This document shows positions 13,851 to 18,807 of a stretch of 18,807 nucleotides of DNA, piece by piece. Under the pieces are notes generated by a model that was not told the DNA's origin, ran no database searches, and saw only the letters and a list, made by a program, of their open reading frames with translations. The DNA comes from JALHMQ01 sp037441125 (GTDB lineage: Bacteria > Pseudomonadota > Gammaproteobacteria > Burkholderiales > Burkholderiaceae_F). Positions within the stretch are counted from its first letter, which is position 1; each line of letters opens with the position of its first letter. The stretch spans positions 1 to 18,807 of the forward strand of contig JBBIST010000061.1 of the NCBI GenBank assembly GCA_037441125.1, read 5' to 3'. The translations under genes were made by a program, and so were the position numbers.

Positions 13851-14723
13851 ATGCAGTCGCTCTGGATGCTGGTCGCGTCGTTCCTGTTCGCCGTCATGGG
13901 CGCGTGCGTCAAGCTCGCCACCCAGTACTACGGCATTGCCGAGATCGTCTTCTACCGGTCGCTCGTCGGCTGCATCGCGCTCGCCGCCTTCGCCCGCTGG
14001 CGCGGTCTGGAGCTGTCGACGTCGCTGCCCTGGGTGCACCTGCGCCGCGGCGTGGCGGGAACGGCGGCGCTGTCGCTATGGTTCTTCGCCACCACGGTGC
14101 TGCCGCTCGGCACGGCGATGACGCTCAACTACGCTTCTTCGCTGTACGTGGCCGCCTTCGCCGTCGTCGCCGGGCTCGCTGCCGGCCGCCGCATCGACTG
14201 GGCGCTGGCGACCGCGGTGCTGGTCGGCTTCGGCGGCGTACTGATGGTGCTGCAGCCTAGCCTCAACCCGCAGCAGGCGGCAGCCGGCATCGCCGGCCTG
14301 GCTTCCGGGCTGCTGTCGGCAGTCGCCTATTGGCACGTGAAGGATCTCGGCCGGCGCGGCGAACCGGAGTGGCGCACCGTGTTCTGGTTCACCTGCACCG
14401 GCCTCGTGCTCGGACTGGCGGGCGCGCTCTTGGCCGGACTGTCGCCGCACACCGGGCGCGGCGTCGCGCTGCTGCTGGCGATCGGCGTCACCGCCACCGC
14501 GGCGCAACTGGCGATGACGCGTGCCTACGGCGCCGGGCGCACGCTGCTCACCGCCAACCTGCAGTACTCGGCGATCGTGTTCGCGACCCTCATCGGTGTG
14601 GCCTGGTTCGCCGACCGCATCGCCCCGATCGACTGGATCGGCATCGCCACGATCATCGGCGCCGGCGCGCTTGCGACGCTGATCGCCGCGCGCAGCACGG
14701 CCGCCGGGCACCGATCCACCTGA
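13851..14723 (+). CDS. DMT-superfamily (EamA) transporter
   Basis: A 290-residue inner-membrane protein with about ten hydrophobic helices arranged as two EamA repeats, the hallmark of the drug/metabolite transporter superfamily. The first repeat starts at once (SLWMLVASFLFAVMGACVK) and has the FYRSLVG and TAMTLNYASSLYVA segments. The second begins near residue 140 after a short basic loop, with AYWHVKDLGRRGEPEW between the halves. Substrate cannot be told: members export amino acids, nucleosides or other small metabolites, or act as permeases. ATG 13851 allows no upstream Shine-Dalgarno, in line with the near-leaderless promoter. The sulfurtransferase follows 29 nt downstream, so the two may be co-transcribed. 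Confidence 0.88.
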   Translation: MQSLWMLVASFLFAVMGACVKLATQYYGIAEIVFYRSLVGCIALAAFARWRGLELSTSLPWVHLRRGVAGTAALSLWFFATTVLPLGTAMTLNYASSLYVAAFAVVAGLAAGRRIDWALATAVLVGFGGVLMVLQPSLNPQQAAAGIAGLASGLLSAVAYWHVKDLGRRGEPEWRTVFWFTCTGLVLGLAGALLAGLSPHTGRGVALLLAIGVTATAAQLAMTRAYGAGRTLLTANLQYSAIVFATLIGVAWFADRIAPIDWIGIATIIGAGALATLIAARSTAAGHRST

Positions 14724-14740
14724 CCGCCACCGCATCCCAC

Positions 14741-14745
14741 GAGGA
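14741..14745 (+). promoter_or_regulatory. ribosome binding site of the sulfurtransferase gene
   Basis: GAGGA with 7 nt to ATG 14753. It decides the start, because the reading frame is open back to 14330 through the transporter gene. Confidence 0.75.
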
Positions 14746-14752
14746 CTTTCGC

Positions 14753-15604
14753 ATGAGCCATCGCACGCTGGTCAGCGCCACCGAGTTGCTGGCGCACCTG
14801 TTCGATCACGACTGGTGCGTGATCGACTGCCGCCACGATCTCGCCGACTTTGCCGCCGGCTACCGCGAGTACCGCGCCGGCCACATCCCGGGCGCGACCT
14901 TCGCGCATCTCGAGGAAGACCTGTCGGGCGAGATCACGGCCGCCACCGGCCGCCATCCGCTGCCGGTGCGCGAGCACCTGGTCGCGATCCTGCGCGAATG
15001 GGGCATCGGCAACGACACCCAGATCGTCGCCTACGACGCGCAGGGCGGACAGTTCGCGGGCCGGCTGTGGTGGCTGGCGCGCTGGCTCGGCCACGAGCGC
15101 GTCGCGGTGCTCGACGGCGGCTGGCAGGCGTGGCTGCGCTGCGCCGACTGGTCGAGCATCGAGGACGCCGAGCGTCCGCCCGGAGACTTCACGGCGAGAC
15201 CTTCACTGGCGCCGGTGGTCGATGCGGCGCAGGTGCTGGCCACGCGCGACGACCCGCGCACGCTGCTGATCGACGCCCGCAGCGCCGAGCGCTTCGAGGG
15301 CCGGGTCGAGCCGATCGACCCGGTCGCCGGCCACATCCCGGGTGCCGTCAACCGGCCCTGGCAGGCAAACCTCGAGCGCGGACTGTTCAAGTCGCCGGCG
15401 CTGCTGCGCGCCGAGTTCGAGGCGCTGCTCGCCGGCCGCGCTGCGCCGCAGGCGACCCACACCTGCGGCTCGGGCGTGACCGCGGCCCACAACGCGCTGG
15501 CGATGGAAGTCGCCGGTCTGCCCGGATCGGCACTGTATCCGGGCTCGTGGAGCGAGTGGATCCGCGATCCGTCGCGGCCAATCGCCACCGGCGCGCCGCC
15601 CTGA
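14753..15604 (+). CDS. sseA: 3-mercaptopyruvate sulfurtransferase (two rhodanese domains)
   Basis: A 283-residue sulfurtransferase with two rhodanese domains. The N-terminal, inactive one (residues about 8-130) has DCRHDL, YRAGHIPGA and the WWLARWLGHERVAVLDGG segments. The C-terminal domain carries the persulfide-forming Cys238 in CGSGVTA, the loop of 3-mercaptopyruvate rather than thiosulfate sulfurtransferases, and at the same number as in E. coli SseA. It moves sulfur from 3-mercaptopyruvate to thiols or cyanide, probably in the cytoplasm since no signal peptide is seen. A strong GAGGA site precedes the ATG. It is convergent with the ZIP gene; the two stop codons form the ends of a hairpin. 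Confidence 0.92.
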   Translation: MSHRTLVSATELLAHLFDHDWCVIDCRHDLADFAAGYREYRAGHIPGATFAHLEEDLSGEITAATGRHPLPVREHLVAILREWGIGNDTQIVAYDAQGGQFAGRLWWLARWLGHERVAVLDGGWQAWLRCADWSSIEDAERPPGDFTARPSLAPVVDAAQVLATRDDPRTLLIDARSAERFEGRVEPIDPVAGHIPGAVNRPWQANLERGLFKSPALLRAEFEALLAGRAAPQATHTCGSGVTAAHNALAMEVAGLPGSALYPGSWSEWIRDPSRPIATGAPP

Positions 15605-15620
15605 GGCCGGCGCGGCCTCA
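15602..15620. terminator. hairpin made of both stop codons at the sseA/ZIP junction
   Basis: TGAGGCC (15602-15608) and GGCCTCA (15614-15620) pair around GGCGC. The TGA of sseA begins the hairpin and the TGA of the ZIP gene, on the other strand, ends it. The structure is symmetric, so either strand's RNA would fold. There is no T tract, so it is at best a Rho-assisted terminator or a 3'-end stabiliser. Confidence 0.5.
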
Positions 15621-16400
15621 GTGCGCGTGCAAGGCGCCCATCACCACCGCCGCCAGCAGTACGCCGACCAGCACCAGACCGACCTCGGGCGCCGACTGGC
15701 GCAGCGACTTGCGCCGCATCATCTCGGGCAGCAGGTCGCTGAGCGAGATGTAGATGAAGCTCGCCGCCGCCACCGTCAGCGCGTAGGGCAGCAGCGCCGC
15801 CGAGGCCTCGAGCACAAAGAAACCGGTGATGCCGCCGAGCACCGCCGAAGCCCCCGACAGCATCTGGAACACGAAGGCCTTGCGGCGCGTGAAGCCGGCG
15901 TTGAGCAGGATCATGAAGTCGCCCACCTCGTGCGGGATTTCGTGCGCCATCACCGCCAGGGTCGCCAGCACGCCGGCGCGCCAGTCGAGCAGGAAAGCGG
16001 CAGCGATGACGATGCCGTCGGCGAAGTTGTGGAAGGCATCGCCGATCAGGATCGGCCAGCCGCCGCGTCGCGCCTCGTGCGCGTCGTGCCCGTGCTGGTG
16101 ACGGTGCGCGTCGCCCTCGTGGTGATGCGTGTGGTGGATCAGCGCCGCCTTCTCCAGCAGGAAGAAGCCGAGGATTGATCCCAGCAGCACCCAGCCGAGG
16201 ACAAAGGCGTCGACCTCGGCGTGGAACGACTCGGGAAGCAGGTGGGTGAGCGCGACCGTCAGAAGCAGGCCGGCCGACACGCACACCAGCCGGTCGACCA
16301 GCCCCGACAGCAGGCGAAACGACAGCAGCGCTGCGAGCCCGATCGAGATGACCGTGGACAGGACATTGGCGACGACGATGAAGGCGAGCGTGGAGGACAT
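15618..16400 (-). CDS. ZIP-family divalent metal transporter
   Basis: A 260-residue inner-membrane transporter of the ZIP family, importing zinc and perhaps iron or manganese. About eight helices are visible. The metal-binding motifs HNFADG (residues 124-129) and HEIPHE (153-158) occupy the expected fourth and fifth helices. Between helices 3 and 4 lies a histidine-rich cytoplasmic loop (residues 89-108) with ten His in twenty residues, a typical metal-sensing or holding loop. It lies 109 bp downstream of the dienelactone hydrolase gene on the same strand, separated by a hairpin (16450-16471). No Zur-like operator could be recognised. ATG 16400 fits the expected hydrophobic N-terminus (MSSTLAFIVVANVL), although its ribosome site is weak. 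Confidence 0.92.
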   Translation of the reverse strand: MSSTLAFIVVANVLSTVISIGLAALLSFRLLSGLVDRLVCVSAGLLLTVALTHLLPESFHAEVDAFVLGWVLLGSILGFFLLEKAALIHHTHHHEGDAHRHQHGHDAHEARRGGWPILIGDAFHNFADGIVIAAAFLLDWRAGVLATLAVMAHEIPHEVGDFMILLNAGFTRRKAFVFQMLSGASAVLGGITGFFVLEASAALLPYALTVAAASFIYISLSDLLPEMMRRKSLRQSAPEVGLVLVGVLLAAVVMGALHAH

Positions 16401-16449
16401 GGAAGACCAGGGACGGAGGAAGCCACGGTAGCAAGGGCGTCAAGCCACG

Positions 16450-16471
16450 GCCGCCGGCGCACGCCGGCGGC
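16450..16471. repeat. perfect 10-bp inverted repeat between hydrolase and ZIP genes
   Basis: GCCGCCGGCG (16450-16459) and CGCCGGCGGC (16462-16471) are exact inverse copies around two bases. It lies 39 bp after the hydrolase stop (minus-strand direction). No T run follows on the minus strand, so it is a terminator or mRNA-processing candidate only. Confidence 0.6.
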
Positions 16472-16509
16472 AGGTCGTGCCGCGAACACGAACGAGGGGT
16501 CGATGCGCC

Positions 16510-17409
16510 TCAGGCCAGATGGCGGCCGAACCAGGCGAGCGCGCGCCGCCAGGCATCCTGCGCGGGCTCGCGGCGAAAGCTGGCGCGATAGTCGGCGTGA
16601 AAGGCGTGCGGCGCATCGGGGTAGAGCACCAGCTCGGAGGCGGTGTTGCCGGCCGCGCGCAGCGCCGCCATCATGCGTTCGATGGTCTCGTTCGGGATGC
16701 CGGCGTCGGCGCCGCCGTACAGCGCCAGCACCGGCTGCCGGATGCGCGCCGCGAGGTCGATCGGATGCAGCGGCGTGTTGGCCGTGGCCTCGCCGACGAC
16801 GCGCCCGTACCACGCCACGCCGGCGCGGACCTTCGGGTTGTGGGCGCAATAGAGCCAGGTGATCCGTCCGCCCCAGCAGAAGCCGGTGACGCCGACGCGG
16901 CCGCCGTCGCCGCCGTTGGCGGCGGCCCAGGCGGCGGTGGCGTCGAGATCACTCATCACCTGGGCGTCGGGCACCTTGCTGACGATCTCGCGGATCAGCG
17001 TCGGGATGTCGGCATACTTGCTCGCATCGCCCTGGCGCGCGAACAGCTCCGGCGCGATGGCGAGATAGCCGGCCTTGGCGAAGCGCCGGCACACGTCCTT
17101 GATGTGCTCGTGCACGCCGAAGATCTCCTGCACGACGAGCACCGTCGCCAGTGCAGTCCTGCCCGCGGGCGCGGCGCGGTAGGCCGGCATCTCGCCGTCG
17201 GCGGTGCGGACCTTCACTTCGCCGGCCGTCAGTCCCTGCGTGTCCGTCTTGATCATCGTCTGCGCCTGCACCGGCAGCACGGCCGCGGCGAAGCCGGCCG
17301 CCAGCGAGGTCTTGACGAAGCCGCGTCGATCCACGGTCGCAGCCGGATGAAGGCGGTCGACCTCGTCTTGCGCTTCGCGCGCGATCTGCATCCGATCCCT
17401 GTCGTTCAT
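16510..17409 (-). CDS. dienelactone hydrolase family protein with Tat signal
   Basis: A 299-residue alpha/beta hydrolase of the dienelactone hydrolase (DLH) family. VQEIFGVHEHIKDVCRRFA holds the family Glu, GFCWGGR carries nucleophile Cys178, and the Asp of GGADAGIP and His of DAPHAFHAD complete the triad. True DLHs act in chlorocatechol breakdown, but most genomic homologues have unknown esterase or lactonase roles. A twin-arginine motif DRRGFVK (Arg28-Arg29) is followed by a hydrophobic stretch and a VQA cleavage site (after residue 49), so export to the periplasm in folded form is predicted. ATG 17409 has an excellent GAGGAGA site (complement of 17417-17423) at 7 nt; the frame is open to 17544, but the site decides the start. 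Confidence 0.9.
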   Translation of the reverse strand: MNDRDRMQIAREAQDEVDRLHPAATVDRRGFVKTSLAAGFAAAVLPVQAQTMIKTDTQGLTAGEVKVRTADGEMPAYRAAPAGRTALATVLVVQEIFGVHEHIKDVCRRFAKAGYLAIAPELFARQGDASKYADIPTLIREIVSKVPDAQVMSDLDATAAWAAANGGDGGRVGVTGFCWGGRITWLYCAHNPKVRAGVAWYGRVVGEATANTPLHPIDLAARIRQPVLALYGGADAGIPNETIERMMAALRAAGNTASELVLYPDAPHAFHADYRASFRREPAQDAWRRALAWFGRHLA

Positions 17410-17431
17410 GCGTTCGTCTCCTCGTGGGACA

Positions 17432-17451
17432 GCCGGCCGTGAGCGGCCGGC
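17432..17451. repeat. hairpin at the 5' end of the hydrolase leader
   Basis: GCCGGCCG (17432-17439) and CGGCCGGC (17444-17451) pair around TGAG. It lies between the candidate -10 box and the ribosome site of the hydrolase gene, almost at the predicted transcript start. Confidence 0.55.
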
Positions 17452-17455
17452 GGCC

Positions 17456-17461
17456 AGTGTA
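17456..17461 (-). promoter_or_regulatory. candidate -10 box for the dienelactone hydrolase gene
   Basis: TACACT on the minus strand, 46 bp before the ATG at 17409, giving a leader of about 40 nt. The TTGGCC further upstream is only 12 bp away and cannot serve as a -35. Confidence 0.38.
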
Positions 17462-17487
17462 GCCACGCCGGATGGCCAACGCGCTGG

Positions 17488-17493
17488 CACAAT
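17488..17493 (+). promoter_or_regulatory. candidate -10 box for the TldD-family gene
   Basis: CACAAT, 49 bp before ATG 17543. No -35 match at 16-18 bp. Weak. Confidence 0.3.
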
Positions 17494-17542
17494 CGCCGCC
17501 TTGCCCGAATCGCGCCGCCGATCAACCGCGGCGGCCACTGCC

Positions 17543-18807
17543 ATGCCCTTCGACTCCGAGTCGCTTGCCCGCCGCTTTCGCAGCCTGGCGCCGGCCGTCG
17601 ACCATTGCGCGCTGCGCGTGGTCGAGGAGACATCGCAGACCGTTGCCGTGCGTCAGGACATCGCCCTGCCGGTCAGTACGACGATCGACGGCGGCGCGAT
17701 GGTCACCGTGATTGACGGCGACGGCATCGGCTATGCGGCGGCGAGCGACCTGTCCGACGCCGGCCTCGCCTGGGCGATCGGCCGCGCGCACGACTGGGCG
17801 CGGCTGGCGCGCGGCCGCAGCGTCTTCGACGGCGCGCCGCCGCGACTGCCGCGCCCGCGCGGCCACTACGCCTCGGCCACCGTGCGGCCGCTCGACTGGA
17901 GCAAGGCCGAGCGGATCGACGCCCTGATGCGCGAGTCGCGCGCCTGCCGCATCGACCCGCGCATCGTCGACTGGGAGGCGAGCCTGTGGACGATCCGCGC
18001 GCGCCAGTTGTCGCTGACCGCCGACGGTGCCGCCGCGGGCGAGTTCGCGCTGCAGGAGTTCGACTTCACGATCCCGGGCCTGCACGTGGTCGCGCACGAC
18101 CGCGGCCTGACCCAGATCCGCTCCTGGGGCGGCCGCTACAACGGCTACTGCCAGCAGGGTGGGCTGGAGGTGATCGAGCGCGCAGGTTTCATCGGCAGCG
18201 GCCGCAACACCGCCGAGGAGGCGCTGCAGTTGCTCGCCGCGCCCAACTGCCCGAGCGGCACGATGGACGTGGTGCTGATGCCCGACCAGATGATGCTGCA
18301 AATCCACGAGTCGATCGGCCATCCGCTCGAGCTCGACCGCATCCTCGGCGACGAACGCAACTACGCCGGCACGAGTTTCGTCACCCTCGACATGTTCGGC
18401 AGCTACCGCTACGGCTCGCCGCTGCTCAACGTCAGCTACGACCCGACGCGCGGCGAGGAATTCGCCAGCTTCGCCTGCGACGACGAGGGCACGAAGGCCG
18501 AGCGCACGCTGCTGATCGAGCGCGGCGTGCTGCTGCGGCCGCTCGGCGGCGCGAGTTCGCGCCAGCGCGCACGCCGGCTCGGCGCCGAGCTCGACGCGGT
18601 GGCGACCACGCGCGCCTGCGCCTGGAACCGGCCGCCGATCGACCGCATGAGCAACCTGAACCTCGAGCCGGGCGCAAGTTCGCTGCAGGAGATGATCGCC
18701 GCCACCGAGTTCGGTGTGCTGATGCAGACCAACCGCTCGTGGTCGATCGACGACTCGCGCAACAAGTTCCAGTTCGGCTGCGAGTGGGGCCGGATGATCC
18801 GCGACGG
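17543..18807 (+). CDS. TldD/PmbA-family metalloprotease, 3' end outside window
   Basis: The frame runs open from ATG 17543 off the window end: 421 codons plus two bases. The metal-binding HExxxH motif of the TldD/PmbA family is present as HESIGHPLELDR (His255, Glu256, His260), followed by DDEGTKAERTLLIERGVL and NLNLEPGASSLQEMI, both typical of the C-terminal TldD half. The third metal ligand, a C-terminal cysteine in E. coli TldD, would lie beyond the edge. TldD-PmbA(TldE) pairs process small peptides such as microcin B17 and the CcdA antitoxin. This protein looks like the HExxxH-bearing partner of a more divergent TldD group, and a PmbA-like partner would be expected just downstream. TTG 17501 is a possible but less likely start. 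Confidence 0.88.
   Translation, partial: MPFDSESLARRFRSLAPAVDHCALRVVEETSQTVAVRQDIALPVSTTIDGGAMVTVIDGDGIGYAAASDLSDAGLAWAIGRAHDWARLARGRSVFDGAPPRLPRPRGHYASATVRPLDWSKAERIDALMRESRACRIDPRIVDWEASLWTIRARQLSLTADGAAAGEFALQEFDFTIPGLHVVAHDRGLTQIRSWGGRYNGYCQQGGLEVIERAGFIGSGRNTAEEALQLLAAPNCPSGTMDVVLMPDQMMLQIHESIGHPLELDRILGDERNYAGTSFVTLDMFGSYRYGSPLLNVSYDPTRGEEFASFACDDEGTKAERTLLIERGVLLRPLGGASSRQRARRLGAELDAVATTRACAWNRPPIDRMSNLNLEPGASSLQEMIAATEFGVLMQTNRSWSIDDSRNKFQFGCEWGRMIRD

Noticed and set aside
12595..14121. 508-codon plus-strand frame crossing ispA and xseB and running into the DMT transporter in another frame
   Set aside because: It would span three real genes on two strands, and its composition is low-complexity Arg/Leu/Ala.
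1..18807. tRNA, rRNA, CRISPR array, insertion sequence or prophage remnants
   Set aside because: No tRNA-like cloverleaf, repeat-spacer array, transposase, integrase or phage gene could be recognised on either strand by reading. A dedicated search (tRNAscan-SE, Infernal, ISfinder) was not possible here.

Overview
The window is a gene-dense, very GC-rich (roughly 70%) chromosomal segment. The protein families and the gene order murJ / rpsT / DUF3579 / argD / argF / argG suggest a betaproteobacterium, most likely of the Burkholderiales. This rests on remembered synteny and protein resemblance, not on a database search. Every recognisable gene is a housekeeping or core-metabolic gene. I see no phage, insertion-sequence, CRISPR, toxin-antitoxin or secretion genes, and no tRNA or rRNA.

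Layout, left to right. (1) 1-2290, plus strand: a 5'-truncated gamma-glutamyltransferase, then a Prx5-type peroxiredoxin. (2) 2331-3878, minus: the lipid II flippase murJ. It is divergent from rpsT (4179-4442, plus), whose roughly 180-nt leader carries an unusual cluster of repeats. (3) 4516-4866, minus: a DUF3579 protein, divergent from the arginine genes argD and argF (4999-7119), followed by argG from its own promoter (7350-8711). (4) 8708-9733, minus: murB, tail-to-tail with argG with overlapping stop codons. (5) 9734-10526: a mostly non-coding stretch, then a 20-codon small ORF overlapping a 131-residue protein of unknown function. (6) 10658-13788, minus: the isoprenoid operon xseB-ispA-dxs. 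(7) 13851-15604, plus: a ten-helix EamA/DMT transporter and a 3-mercaptopyruvate sulfurtransferase. (8) 15618-17409, minus: a Tat-exported dienelactone hydrolase and a ZIP metal transporter. (9) 17543 to the end, plus: a TldD/PmbA-family metalloprotease cut by the window edge.

Functional links: argD, argF and argG supply three steps of ornithine-to-argininosuccinate synthesis. murJ and murB both serve peptidoglycan synthesis. ispA and dxs supply isoprenoid precursors, which also feed undecaprenyl phosphate.

I did not find a clearly new multi-gene system. What stands out is non-coding: a terminator-like hairpin in the argD leader, tandem and inverted repeats in the rpsT leader, a terminator that doubles as the C-terminal codons of the opposite gene, hairpins or overlaps at all five convergent gene junctions, a MITE-like inverted repeat at 10523-10616, and -10 boxes placed so close to the murB, xseB and DMT-transporter start codons that leaderless or near-leaderless mRNAs are predicted.
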